A stretch of 64,000 nt of DNA from Begonia masoniana. Lineage: Eukaryota; Streptophyta; Magnoliopsida; Cucurbitales; Begoniaceae. Below the pieces are notes generated by a model. The model was not told the DNA's origin and made no database searches. It saw only the letters and a program-made list of their open reading frames with translations. Location: positions 37,697,936-37,761,935 of the forward strand of contig CM039512.1 of the NCBI GenBank assembly GCA_022432975.1, written 5' to 3'. Positions within the stretch are counted from its first letter, which is position 1. The number at the start of each line of letters is the position of its first letter. Made by a program: the position numbers and the translations under genes. Below, piece after piece: positions 1-11,150 of this stretch.

Positions 1-430
1 CATTAAAACATTTTTCTTATGCTTGAGAAACACTCATGAGCATGCATGCTTTTAACCCATCAGACTATGACAAGGATCATACCAGAGCAGACAACTTCAC
101 ATTCACTAGCAGGTCATCAAATAGTATAACTCACAACATTCATCAATCCTTCAAGTGCAGACAAGCTCATCGCCATAAGGTAAACATTAGACATCTAAAA
201 CAACCTAGTACTCCCACGATGTAGGGCTCTATTAGCCGAAAATCTTAATACGTTCACTTACCTAGTCTTCTTAGCACTTGAGCTCCTTTCTCTTTAAACT
301 TCTTCACCTAAAACATTTACATTGCAGTAGTTAAAACAAAAATTCTAATAGTTCTAATCTCAAGTTATCCTAAGATTTAATAGCTAAAGTCATTCCCACT
401 CTCAGATTTCAAATGTCCTTATTATTAGTC
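1..430 (-). mobile_element. Partial LTR (copy A) cut by the window edge
   Basis: Read on the minus strand, this carries the landmarks of the other large LTRs here: an acceptor, a 46-nt microexon (262-307), a GTAAGT donor, and then a GGC...GCC segment followed by CCCTACATC. It most resembles the LTR at 60437-63929. The 3' part lies outside the window. The right border is uncertain because no TGTAACAC terminus is visible between 430 and 530. There is no coding content. The homology to the other LTRs is seen directly; the family assignment is inferred. Confidence 0.6.
262..307 (-). other. Predicted LTR microexon, copy A (46 nt)
   Basis: On the minus strand the segment is preceded by TTTTAG and followed by GTAAGTGAAC, giving AG/exon/GT borders. 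Position and length match the microexons of the other LTRs. Splicing is predicted, not observed. Confidence 0.45.
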
Positions 431-534
431 GGCCATTGGAAGATCCAAAACTCCAATGCCGAGTAGAAAGCAGGGCTAACAAACTAACAGATAGCTACGT
501 TGTCTATTGCATATCTCGGGCATAGCGTAGTCGG

Positions 535-655
535 GTGGTGGCAGAGAAACCGATCGTCGAAGAGAGTATGCTGAAAGCAGAGAGCAAGAGCTTGGGAGAG
601 AAGAAATCGCCGAAAAGGAAGGTGTCGGCTACAGTGGTTCAAGTGAGGTTTAAAA
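535..655 (+). other. Possible captured exon fragment, unidentified
   Basis: A lysine- and glutamate-rich open stretch (about 38 codons, including KKSPKRK, which looks like a nuclear localisation signal) runs into GTGAGGT, a possible 5' splice site. The downstream 65 nt are T-rich like a plant intron. I do not recognise the protein. It may be an exon of a host gene carried by, or trapped next to, the surrounding repeats, or it may be chance. No partner exon was found. Confidence 0.2.
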
Positions 656-720
656 CATTTTCTTTTTCTTTATATATTGGTCATCACCCTCCATTATTAC
701 AACTTTGCCACTCAACCTAG

Positions 721-2158
721 TTTAAATCCACATAAAATTAATTATTCTTGGCATAAAACTCTAAACCGTGAAGATTGAATATTTATGACCGTTAATACAG
801 TTAGGAAGTCACCTGGCTGAAATTGTTGGTGTTACAACTAGGTTTAGACAATGAGTATTCGGTAGAATGTGAGTTGAACAAGAGGTGGTAGATGCATTAG
901 TAATAAGTCTAATTCTAAGTTAAAAAGTTGCAAACCGTTGAGATATTAACTAGCCTAGGCTTGTGACGATAAGTTGAGAATATGGGATGAAAGTTAGAAG
1001 GATGACTAGAGTACCTTTTAGATTTAGTCAATAAAGAAGAGATTTATTAATGAGATTAGTAAGTAAGGATTTAGTTTTCCGAGTAAAGCTAAAGAACGTA
1101 GAGAATAACGAATAAGAAGGAAAGAAAGGTCTCACACATAGATTTTATGAGTAAACGCAGTGGAAGGTTAGCATCTGATTCTATACCTTAGGAAGGGATA
1201 AGATTTGAGGACATTATAGAGTTCGAATGAAAGGAACGGAACTTAACTTCGAAAAGTGTTTGAGTGCGTAGAGAGTCTATGTAGTTAAAAAGTGGGATGT
1301 TGTGATATTTTGTGATATAGCTAGTTAAATGATAAAAATTAATCATTGAGGATTTAAATTTTAAGTGTGAATTTAAAGATAATAGTAAGTCAAAATGTAT
1401 ATGAAAGTTTCGTCGCAATTAATACTGTCAGGATTATTGGAAGGAAATGAGTGTAAGAGATAGGAGGAATAGGTAAGAAATTAGCTTGAGAATATGTTAA
1501 AGTTGAAACTTAGATAGACGAGTTAGTTTGAGAGTTTAGTGATGAGAACATAAGAACGTAAGAGTATGGAATGATAAAGATCATAGCTGGAAAAGTTAAA
1601 ACTTGAAGGAAATTTTCATTATTCGTTAGGATATTAGTTGATTTAAGAACTAGGATTAAAGAGTCCTAGTTAAACCTTTGGAGATGCAGAGAAGTTTGAC
1701 AGTGTAAATAATAGATGCTTAAGAGAAATTTAATGAAAGTATCAGTAAGTTAAGAGATGATCTTGAAATGAGTAAGTTGCATAAACGTAAGACTTTGAAG
1801 ATATAGGAAAGTATCATTTCTTGATAGGCGATCAAGACATAGAGTAGTCGAGGTTTAGCGTAACAACCCGAGAATTCAAATTGAGGACTTAGGGTAAAAA
1901 GGTTATTACGATATTGAGGTAGTTAGATAAGTTGTAATCAATATTAGGGTTAAATCGACAACTTTGAAGATGTAAGAATTGAGATTACCGAGGGAAGGAA
2001 GTGAAATTTACCAAGGGGTGATTGGGGGTCACCTGATAGTAAGTAAGGTCGTAGAATAGATAAGATTTAGAGAGTTTAGAGGGTGAATTATGGCAAGTAA
2101 GTTAAGAAATAATAAGGCCACAAATTTTGAGGACAAAATTTTTGTAAGGATGATGGAT
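721..2158 (+). mobile_element. Decayed internal region upstream of 3' LTR E
   Basis: No reading frame of note survives. The stretch is purine-rich on the plus strand and ends in GAGGACAAAATTTTTG followed by a purine run, the usual 3' end of a gypsy internal domain, directly against the LTR at 2159. I therefore read it as the 3' internal part of the element whose 3' LTR is 2159-4396. A second TAACAACCCGAGAATTC near 1861 resembles the LTR start and may mark an internal rearrangement. Whether this was ever coding cannot be told. Confidence 0.35.
2127..2158 (+). promoter_or_regulatory. Polypurine tract of element E
   Basis: A G/A-rich stretch ends one base before TGTAACACCC. It matches the plus-strand primer site expected at the 3' end of a Ty3/gypsy internal domain. 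Confidence 0.55.
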
Positions 2159-4396
2159 TGTAACACCCGAGAATTTTCTAATACGTGTGTCGCCTACAAT
2201 TTGACGTGTTAGGAGAGTTTAATGATACAAATTTGAGGTTATGTATTGAAGAGAAAGTGAATGAGAAGAGAGAAGACAAAGAGTTGAAATTGAAACCAAA
2301 GGGTTTGAAAAGTCAAACTTATGAACCAATGAAAATTCAAAGGAATTATATGCATTAATTGAGTGGAAAAAAACATGGGAAAAGGAGGGTCTTTCACGTT
2401 AGGAATCCATGGAGAAAAGAGGAGGGTTGTTTTGCAATTATAAAGAAATTTGTGGGAAGAAATAAAAAGTAGAAAACTTATTAGTTACAAAGGGTAAAAG
2501 TTTAAAGTTTGTCATCTTCTTCCCTTGCCCGCCACGATTTCTTTGGGCAGCCATTGAAGCTCCTCTAAATTGGCATAAAAATCAGGTTTTGTGTTTTGGG
2601 GAATGAATGGTGTTATAGTTTTAGTTAGTTTAGGTTAAGAATTTTCTTTTTGGGGAATGAATGGTGTTATAGTTTTAGTTAGTTTAGGTTAAGAATTTTC
2701 TTAGAGTTCGTGAGTAAATTACTAAGTTGAGTTTTCATGATTTTAGGTCATCGAGTGTGTACTTTGTTGGACGAAGTGACAGCACGTTTTTGGAGCAGCC
2801 AAGTAAGTAGTGGATGAGTGTTTGTTGCCTTCGGGCCTACACCATAGAACGGTAGGAATTGTTTATTTGTTTGTTATAAATTGCTTTGTGTCATGCATTG
2901 TGTGTCCTGCATCATTGTTTTCTAACTGATGAAATCACGTGTTTTGCATGTTTGAGTGGTGAGGATGACGTAATGAAAGATAAGAATTGATTGCAACTTG
3001 GTCTCGAGTAAAATAGTTTCGTCGGGCAAGTGGCTCGTTGAGCACCCCACGAGGGATTTTATTCGAGATGCCCTGCTAATGTACGTAATGTGTCGTGAGT
3101 ATGAATGCTTCGACCTGCTCGTGCTGATAAGCACAGATCTGCTCGTGCCGGAAGGCACACTGGGGCATTCTACGATCGACGAAGGGGGGATTCGGTTAGC
3201 CGTCCCGGACTGTGTTAGGACGTGTGCCTCCGGTCTTGCCCGTGGATCAAGGCGTGGCCGTCCTGGACTGTGTGAGGGCGTGTACCTACTTGATTCACAT
3301 GGAAGTGAAAGATAAATGTAACAGAAATGAAAAGAAAACAACATAGTGTATAGAAACTGCATGTTAGGGTTGAGTTGAGCATTGAGTGTGTATTGTGCAT
3401 TATTTCCCTACTTGCTAAGCGTTAGGCTTACCTTTTTGTGTTCTATGGTGTAGGTGACGAGTATTTTACAGGTGAGGTAAACGAGACCGCTGAGGATTAG
3501 GCTGCAGTCGGAGAAGTACGAAGCCGCCGGTGCAAGTTATTTGTCGGGGCGTCTGGACCACTATCTTTATTCGAGTATTTTGTGGGAACGTTGTGGATAG
3601 TTTTGTTGTAAAGGTTTTGTTCTGAATTAGATTAGAATGGTGGAAGGTTTTAGTACTTGGTTTAGTAAACGTTTCGTAAATGTTTTCGTACTCACTTTGA
3701 TGGTTTTATGAATTTATGTTGTTGATAAGTAGTGAGTACAAACGTTTGGAATTTTAAGATATATATTTTCGGTTTTTAATTGCAGGTTTTGGTTTAAAGA
3801 AATTTAGGCATTATGCCGTTCGTTTTGATTTTAAAATAAACGACGTCGGGTTTAAGTTAGCTATTTTTATTAATATCCGTTTTAAGTCGGTTTTCTCAAA
3901 TTTTTACGGGATTTGAAGATTCGAGTGTCGGGGAGGTATGTTTAAAGTTTCATGATTTTTTGAGGTGTTCGGGGTGGAGAAATATGAGAAATAGTGGGGA
4001 AAGGTCAAAAGGGGTCAAAAATTGAAGTTTTTAGGTGTTTTGGGTCAAGAAAACCCGAGCCGGCCCGATCGATCGGGCATCGGGCAGCGATCGATCGCGG
4101 TAAGGGCGCACAGGGGCGCCCAGCGCGCGCGGCGCCCAGCGCGCGCGGCGCCCAGCGCCCATTTGAGCCGATTTTCAAAATTTTTAAAATTTTTCCTTAT
4201 TTCTACAATGTTTTGACCCGACATTTTTCGATGTATTTTAAACGTATTTTGGGGCCGTTTTTCAATAAATTTCGAGGGTTCGAAAAACCTGAAAACCGAG
4301 TCGAAAAATTTACAAAAATTATTTTAAACGTCGTTTTAAACGCGGGATTGGTTAGCAATGTGACGCACCGAGCCGAGGCGGGTTCGGGGCGTTACA
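2159..4396 (+). mobile_element. 3' LTR of gypsy element E (2.24 kb)
   Basis: It starts TGTAACACCCGAG and ends GGGGCGTTACA. The 5 bp on each side differ (TGGAT and CTCTC), as expected for one LTR of an element whose other half lies upstream. Inside are an acceptor at 2746, a microexon (2747-2802), a GTAAGT donor, the GCC...GGCCTACACCATAG module, an intron of about 650 nt ending TGGTGTAG at 3453, and near the 3' end two GATCGATC palindromes (4060-4100) and a triplicated GCGCGCGGCGCCCAGC stretch. The first intron contains a tandem duplication of about 54 bp (2588-2702). It abuts the gag relic at 4397, so E probably inserted into that element. Confidence 0.75.
2747..2802 (+). other. Predicted LTR microexon, element E (56 nt)
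   Basis: Bordered by GATTTTAG on the left and GTAAGTAGTG on the right, in the same order as in the other LTRs. This is the longest of the set. Confidence 0.45.
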
Positions 4397-5483
4397 CTCT
4401 CAATCCCTTTTTCCCTCATTCTAAGGTCCTCTATTCTATAAACTTCTACATTGGGACCGTACCTGTGATTTCTGTGTGCTGGGCATCATCATCGTTCTCT
4501 GTTAATGTAAAAACCCCTGGCATGGCATGATTCGGTCTCGTGTCTGGCATAGGACAATCCCGGATGTGATGGCCCTCTTTACTGCATCGAAAGCAATGGC
4601 CATTAAGGAGTCTGCATTCACCTTGGTGACTCTTCTGGCAACGCGGGCAAACAGGAAGCTGAGGGGCTCCCATTGGTCTTTTTCCTTTGTCCTAATAGGC
4701 AGCAATCTCATTGAGCCTTTTGACACCTCGATTTTGTTGCTGTTGTGGTTGCCAACCACGACCTTGTTGTTGCCGAGAAACATCCTGATAGAACCTTTCT
4801 CATGAATCCTTCTGTCTCTGGAACTTCGTCTCTAAGGCTTCCATCTAATAAGCCTTGGCCACCACCTTTGCATACGGTGCCTCGTCAAAACCTCCAGTCG
4901 TGATTTCCCGTAAAAGGTCCATCTTCAGACCCTGGATGAACTGGTGTACCTTGTTTTCGTCGGTGGCCACCAGATGAGGTGCCTAGCGAGACAGTAACTC
5001 GAACTTCTGAACATACTCGGCCACCGTTCCAAATTGTCACAGTCGAGAGAATTCGGTCATCTTCTCCTTCCTCACACCGCGGTCGAAGTATTTCTCATAG
5101 AAGATCCTCTTGAATCTTTCCTAGCTCAATGCTACTGTAGTCGACTGTACCGTGTCCCACCAAAATCCAGCACTTTTGGTGAGATGGAACGAGGTGCAGA
5201 TCACTTTCTTGTTTTCCTCCACTTCCGCATAGTTGAACATACGTTCGATCTGCCGGATCAAATCCTCGGCGTGACTAAGATCTGTTGATAATCCATCAAA
5301 CATAGGCGGTTGGAGTTGTCAGAATCTCTCTCCACTAGTATCACGTGGAGCATTAGTATTATTATTGTTCCCTTTCTCAGCCATCATGCGCTCCATCATG
5401 CGAGACTGAACGCCGACCAGCTCGGTTAACCGATCGATGGCCCTGGCACTATCGCTTCCTTCATCCTGATGTCTTATCTCCAT
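4397..5483 (-). pseudogene. gag: Decayed chromovirus gag (element D)
   Basis: From ATG at 5483 the gag frame can be followed without a net frameshift to the junction at 4397. It begins with a coiled-coil-like Arg/Met-rich N-terminus, then the retrotransposon gag core (...AGFWWDTVQ...), a Gln-rich stretch, and a CCHC zinc knuckle (CFRCSKEGHHIRDC) that binds RNA in this family. It is homologous throughout to the gag at 27135-28233. About seven in-frame stops interrupt it. Compared with the other copy, most come from C-to-T or G-to-A transitions (CGA to TGA, CAG to TAG, TGG to TAG). Pol is missing because LTR E abuts at 4397. Confidence 0.85.
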
Positions 5484-5624
5484 TTATAAGAAAATCCTAT
5501 AAACAATAATCAAATTTAATAAACAGACTTTACGGGAACTTAAACACTTACAGTTGGTGGAGTGATCTCACGTGGCGGGTTGCGCAACCAGACAGTTCTC
5601 CAGAACAGCTTTTAAAACCTGGCG

Positions 5625-5636
5625 GTTTTGATACCA
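5625..5636 (-). promoter_or_regulatory. Degenerate tRNA-iMet primer binding site (element D)
   Basis: The minus strand reads TGGTATCAAAAC four bases inside the LTR edge, where the intact element has TGGTATCAGAGC. This fits the 3' end of initiator tRNA-Met with two changes. Confidence 0.7.
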
Positions 5637-6082
5637 TAACTGTGACGACCCCATACCTGATCGGGGTCGAGGAGCCATCACTCTGGACATTTCAAAGACG
5701 TGGACTAATTTTTTTTGAACATTTATAAAACTTTTGAAAACTTTACACAGAGTATAAATTTTCTCTGGAAATGAAACTGGAAGGCATATTAAAATCGGAC
5801 TTCATAAACAAATAACAGAAGAAAATAGGAAGACAGAAAGCAGGGAGAAATGAAAACAGTTCTGGGATTTTCACTAGGACTTGACTTCGACTTAAATGGG
5901 GTTCTGGCAGAAAAACAGGAAGACTAGAACACTAAAAATTTTGACAAGTACCCTCTCTAGACGAGAGTAGGATGACAGAAATGGACGATGAAAATAAACA
6001 GACAGAAATGAACGACTAGAGACAAATGGCAGTATACTTTGAAATGGAAAACATAACTGGAAACTATACAGTGGATGACTTA

Positions 6083-9000
6083 TAGTGGAAGACATAAGGT
6101 GGAAGACGTAAGGCGGAAGATGTAAGGTGGAAGACGTAAGGTGGAAGACGTAAGGTGGAAGACGTAAGGTAGATGACGTAAGGTGGATGACGTAATGTGG
6201 AAGATGTAAGGTGGAAGACGTAAGGTGGAAGACGTAAGGTGGAAGACGTAAGGTGGAAGATGTAAGGTGGAAGATGTAAGGTGGAAGACGTAAGGTGGAA
6301 GATGTAAGGTGGAAGACGTAAGGTGGAAGACGTAAGGTGGAAGACGTAAGGTGGAAGACGTAAGGTGGAAGACGTAAGGTGGAAGACGTAAGGTGGAAGA
6401 CGTAAGGTGGAAGACGTAAGGTGGAAGATGTAAGGTGGAAGATGTAAGGTGGAAGATGTAAGGTGGAAGACGTAAGGTGGAAGACGTAAGGTGGAAGACG
6501 TAAGGTGGAAGACGTAAGGTGGAAGACGTAAGGTGGAAGACGTAAGGTGGAAGACGTAAGGTGGAAGACGTAAGGTGGAAGATGTAAGGTGGAAGATGTA
6601 AGGTGGAAGACGTAAGGTGGAAGATGTAAGGTGGAAGATGTAAGGTGGAAGATGTAAGGTGGAAGATGTAAGGTGGAAGATGTAAGGTGGAAGACGTAAG
6701 GTGGAAGATGTAAGGTGGAAGACGTAAGGTGGAAGACGTAAGGTGGAAGACGTAAGGTGGAAGACGTAAGGTGGAAGACGTAAGGTGGAAGATGTAAGGT
6801 GGAAGATGTAAGGTGGAAGATGTAAGGTGGAAGATGTAAGGTGGAAGATGTAAGGTGGAAGATGTAAGGTGGAAGATGTAAGGTGGAAGATGTAAGGTGG
6901 AAGATGTAAGGTGGAAGACGTAAGGTGGAAGACGTAAGGTGGAAGACGTAAGGTGGAAGATGTAAGGTGGAAGACGTAAGGTGGAAGACGTAAGGTGGAA
7001 GACGTAAGGTGGAAGACGTAAGGTGGAAGATGTAAGGTGGAAGACGTAAGGTGGAAGACGTAAGGTGGAAGATGTAAGGTGGAAGACGTAAGGTGGAAGA
7101 CGTAAGGTGGAAGACGTAAGGTGGAAGACGTAAGGTGGAAGACGTAAGGTGGAAGACGTAAGGTGGAAGACGTAAGGTGGAAGACGTAAGGTGGAAGATG
7201 TAAGGTGGAAGATGTAAGGTGGAAGATGTAAGGTGGAAGACGTAAGGTGGAAGACGTAAGGTGGAAGACGTAAGGTGGAAGACGTAAGGTGGAAGATGTA
7301 AGGTGGAAGACGTAAGGTGGAAGATGTAAGGTGGAAGATGTAAGGTGGAAGACGTAAGGTGGAAGACGTAAGGTGGAAGACGTAAGGTGGAAGACGTAAG
7401 GTGGAAGATGTAAGGTGGAAGATGTAAGGTGGAAGACGTAAGGTGGAAGACGTAAGGTGGAAGACGTAAGGTGGAAGACGTAAGGTGGAAGACGTAAGGT
7501 GGAAGATGTAAGGTGGAAGACGTAAGGTGGAAGATGTAAGGTGGAAGACGTAAGGTGGAAGACGTAAGGTGGAAGATGTAAGGTGGAAGACGTAAGGTGG
7601 AAGACGTAAGGTGGAAGACGTAAGGTGGAAGATGTAAGGTGGAAGATGTAAGGTGGAAGATGTAAGGTGGAAGACGTAAGGTGGAAGACGTAAGGTGGAA
7701 GACGTAAGGTGGAAGACGTAAGGTGGAAGATGTAAGGTGGAAGACGTAAGGTGGAAGATGTAAGGTGGAAGATGTAAGGTGGAAGACGTAAGGTGGAAGA
7801 TGTAAGGTGGAAGACGTAAGGTGGAAGATGTAAGGTGGAAGACGTAAGGTGGAAGATGTAAGGTGGAAGACGTAAGGTGGAAGACGTAAGGTGGAAGACG
7901 TAAGGTGGAAGACGTAAGGTGGAAGACGTAAGGTGGAAGATGTAAGGTGGAAGACGTAAGGTGGAAGATGTAAGGTGGAAGACGTAAGGTGGAAGACGTA
8001 AGGTGGAAGACGTAAGGTGGAAGATGTAAGGTGGAAGACGTAAGGTGGAAGATGTAAGGTGGAAGACGTAAGGTGGAAGATGTAAGGTGGAAGATGTAAG
8101 GTGGAAGACGTAAGGTGGAAGACGTAAGGTGGAAGACGTAAGGTGGAAGATGTAAGGTGGAAGACGTAAGGTGGAAGATGTAAGGTGGAAGACGTAAGGT
8201 GGAAGACGTAAGGTGGAAGACGTAAGGTGGAAGACGTAAGGTGGAAGACGTAAGGTGGAAGACGTAAGGTGGAAGACGTAAGGTGGAAGATGTAAGGTGG
8301 AAGACGTAAGGTGGAAGACGTAAGGTGGAAGACGTAAGGTGGAAGATGTAAGGTGGAAGATGTAAGGTGGAAGACGTAAGGTGGAAGACGTAAGGTGGAA
8401 GATGTAAGGTGGAAGATGTAAGGTGGAAGATGTAAGGTGGAAGACGTAAGGTGGAAGACGTAAGGTGGAAGATGTAAGGTGGAAGATGTAAGGTGGAAGA
8501 CGTAAGGTGGAAGACGTAAGGTGGAAGACGTAAGGTGGAAGACGTAAGGTGGAAGATGTAAGGTGGAAGATGTAAGGTGGAAGATGTAAGGTGGAAGACG
8601 TAAGGTGGAAGACGTAAGGTGGAAGATGTAAGGTGGAAGATGTAAGGTGGAAGACGTAAGGTGGAAGACGTAAGGTGGAAGACGTAAGGTGGAAGACGTA
8701 AGGTGGAAGACGTAAGGTGGAAGACGTAAGGTGGAAGACGTAAGGTGGAAGACGTAAGGTGGAAGACGTAAGGTGGAAGATGTAAGGTGGAAGATGTAAG
8801 GTGGAAGATGTAAGGTGGAAGACGTAAGGTGGAAGATGTAAGGTGGAAGACGTAAGGTGGAAGACGTAAGGTGGAAGATGTAAGGTGGAAGACGTAAGGT
8901 GGAAGATGTAAGGTGGAAGACGTAAGGTGGAAGACGTAAGGTGGAAGATGTAAGGTGGAAGATGTAAGGTGGAAGATGTAAGGTGGAAGATGTAAGGTGG

Positions 9001-9527
9001 AAGATGTAAGGTGGAAGATGTAAGGTGGAAGATGTAAGGTGGAAGACGTAAGGTGGAAGATGTAAGGTGGAAGATGTAAGGTGGAAGATGTAAGGTGGAA
9101 GATGTAAGGTGGAAGACGTAAGGTGGAAGATGTAAGGTGGAAGATGTAAGGTGGAAGATGTAAGGTGGAAGATGTAAGGTGGAAGACGTAAGGTGGAAGA
9201 TGTAAGGTGGAAGACGTAAGGTGGAAGATGTAAGGTGGAAGATGTAAGGTGGAAGACGTAAGGTGGAAGATGTAAGGTGGAAGATGTAAGGTGGAAGATG
9301 TAAGGTGGAAGATGTAAGGTGGAAGACGTAAGGTGGAAGATGTAAGGTGGAAGATGTAAGGTGGAAGATGTAAGGTGGAAGATGTAAGGTGGAAGATGTA
9401 AGGTGGAAGATGTAAGGTGGAAGATGTAAGGTGGAAGATGTAAGGTGGAAGATGTAAGGTGGAAGATGTAAGGTGGAAGACGTAAGGTGGAAGACGTAAG
9501 GTGGAAGACGTAAGGTGGAAGACGTAA
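6083..9527. repeat. 14-bp minisatellite (GGTGGAAGACGTAA), about 245 units
   Basis: A nearly perfect tandem array runs through the 3' part of LTR D. Most units differ only at one position, GACGT versus GATGT, which is a CpG/TpG polymorphism. Left-edge units are degenerate. Period 14 gives a 42-nt (14-codon) open frame, so the 1,165-residue open frame across it is a by-product of periodicity, not a protein. The unit resembles the CATCTTCC...ACGT module of the sister LTRs read in reverse. Confidence 0.97.
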
Positions 9528-9793
9528 GCCCGATCCCCTAACATTAACATTACAGGTTTTATCATTCTTAACTTCAAAACGTGTACAGAAAATATTTACA
9601 TGACTTTCAAGAAAAACGTGTATGCATGAACTTTTACAGTGCTAAACTTAAAACAACAGACACAGAAATAACGCAGCAGGACGTGAAGGAAAAATACAGA
9701 TAACTTATCTACCCAAAACAACTCGACAGAAATGAAAACCTAGTACCTCCGTGATGTAGCGCCTTAAGGGCCAACCTACGGGTATGAACTTAC

Positions 9794-9841
9794 CTGTTGT
9801 CCGTGAGTTGTAAGCTTTGTTCGTCTCGGTGAGTCTCAAAC
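9794..9841 (-). other. LTR microexon fused to first exon (element D, 48 nt)
   Basis: The minus strand runs ...CCGTTAAAG directly into GTTTGAGACTCACC, and 48 nt later reaches CAACAG/GTAAGTTCAT. The first part aligns with the end of exon 1 of LTR F. The 48 nt align with the microexons of F (12804-12857) and C (30448-30495). The 208-212-nt intron that separates them in those copies is missing here. Confidence 0.6.
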
Positions 9842-10237
9842 CTTTAACGGAGAAATGGAAGAAAACAAAAGAAGACAGATTTTTGAAAATGGTTGCACTT
9901 CGTCTAGAAGAGAGAAAACAGAGAAGAGAATGGAGAGAAACAGAGAGGTGTTTTTCGTAGGAGGGAAGGGAATAGAGGAAGGGAGGTTGTACGGCTTCCT
10001 CAACAAGTTTGGACACTTGGCATCCATCCATTGGCTTCCTCCCACCTACCTTAATTCCTACCTAAACTGCCCCTCCATTGGTTTCTAACTAAATGATTTG
10101 TTTTGGTTACTCCTTAGTTTAGTTTTCCACTAAACATTCCAACAGATTTCACCAAAACACTCATTATATTAATATAAACCTAATCCCATTCGATAATTCA
10201 AGGGATAATTTCTCGGCCAAAAATGCCGGGTGTTATA

Positions 10238-11150
10238 AGAAAGGGGGGAGGAGAGATAAAGGTAGAAAATTGCAAAAATCTATCGTTCTGTCAGTTTTGA
10301 TGAAAACTTTTAACATGAAAAGTATTCCTGGCATCGAGATGTGGTATAAAAATCTCCCAAATAAAACCTAAATTTTAGGTAAATTATTCTTTACCCTATC
10401 GATTTATAAATATATATATAAAAAAAAAAACTCAACAAAATTTGCTATAATTTTTGAATTAATTAGTATAGAAATGTTCATTTTAGTGTAATTAATATAT
10501 TATGGAAATTGAAATGATTTGGAAATGGACAATTGACAAGAGACATTGAAAACCACCTAATTTGATTTATAAAATGTTGAATCTATGGCAGTTGAAATAA
10601 TAAGAATATGTTTGATAGATGATATCAAATCTTTATAATTAAAGTAATTGAGTTTGGCATTGAGTTAGAATAGAAAATATTCTAAAATCATTGAGAAAAC
10701 GAAAACTTATTTTTAGTAATACAAACACACACGGTGACCGAAAATGAATAAAAATAAAAAATTAATATCTAAATAAAGATATTGATATAAATTATGCAAT
10801 ATCATATAAGTTGCGGAGTAGGTGCTGCAAAGAGTGTAAAATATTTATTTAAAATGTGATTTTAACTTATTAAAGTGTTGGGTTTTCACATGTTTTGGGG
10901 CATCATAATACAGTGTCTAGAGAGTTGCATAACTATTATTTATGCATCATTTTGCTTGTCATATAAACAATATTTGCACGTTCATTTCACATGCATTATT
11001 AATATTTTTATATACATTCAATGTATGCATAGTGATGATGTTTAAATCATTCATCATGAAATTATTTATATTTACAAATGCTATTGTAGGAGGTATTATT
11101 AGTCACATTCGAACCCAATATATATCTCACTAACTATGTATTGTATGACG
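10238..11150. other. A/T-rich intergenic stretch, no gene seen
   Basis: I see no coding frame, RNA gene or repeat boundary. A purine-rich patch follows the LTR end at 10238-10265; the rest is A/T-rich sequence. Confidence 0.5.

Larger units (their letters stand above)
5641..10237 (-). mobile_element. 5' LTR of element D (4.6 kb, minisatellite-bearing)
   Basis: On the minus strand it starts near TATAACACCCGGC (a decayed TGTAACACCCGGC) at 10237 and ends GGGGTCGTCACA at 5641, next to the primer site and gag of D. The ends are homologous to LTR F (12204-19886) and to the LTRs of the intact element C. The 3' portion (5641-6080) aligns with 19440-19886 of F. About 3.4 kb is a 14-bp tandem array. 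A CCAAT box lies near 10025. Unlike F and C it lacks the first leader intron: the first exon runs straight into the microexon. No TSD can be checked because the far LTR is absent. Confidence 0.85.

Noticed and set aside
1861..1900. Separate LTR start (TAACAACCCGAGAATTC)
   Set aside because: It resembles the start of LTR E, but no leader landmarks follow and no partner end was found, so it is only mentioned under the internal region.
6083..9527. Centromeric or subtelomeric satellite
   Set aside because: Both flanks are LTR sequence homologous to sister copies, so the array is internal to an LTR rather than a chromosomal satellite.
6080..9577. 1,165-codon minus-strand open frame
   Set aside because: It is translation of the 14-bp minisatellite: 42 nt equals 14 codons, so a stop-free unit stays open indefinitely. 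The peptide is a monotonous repeat with no start context or domain.
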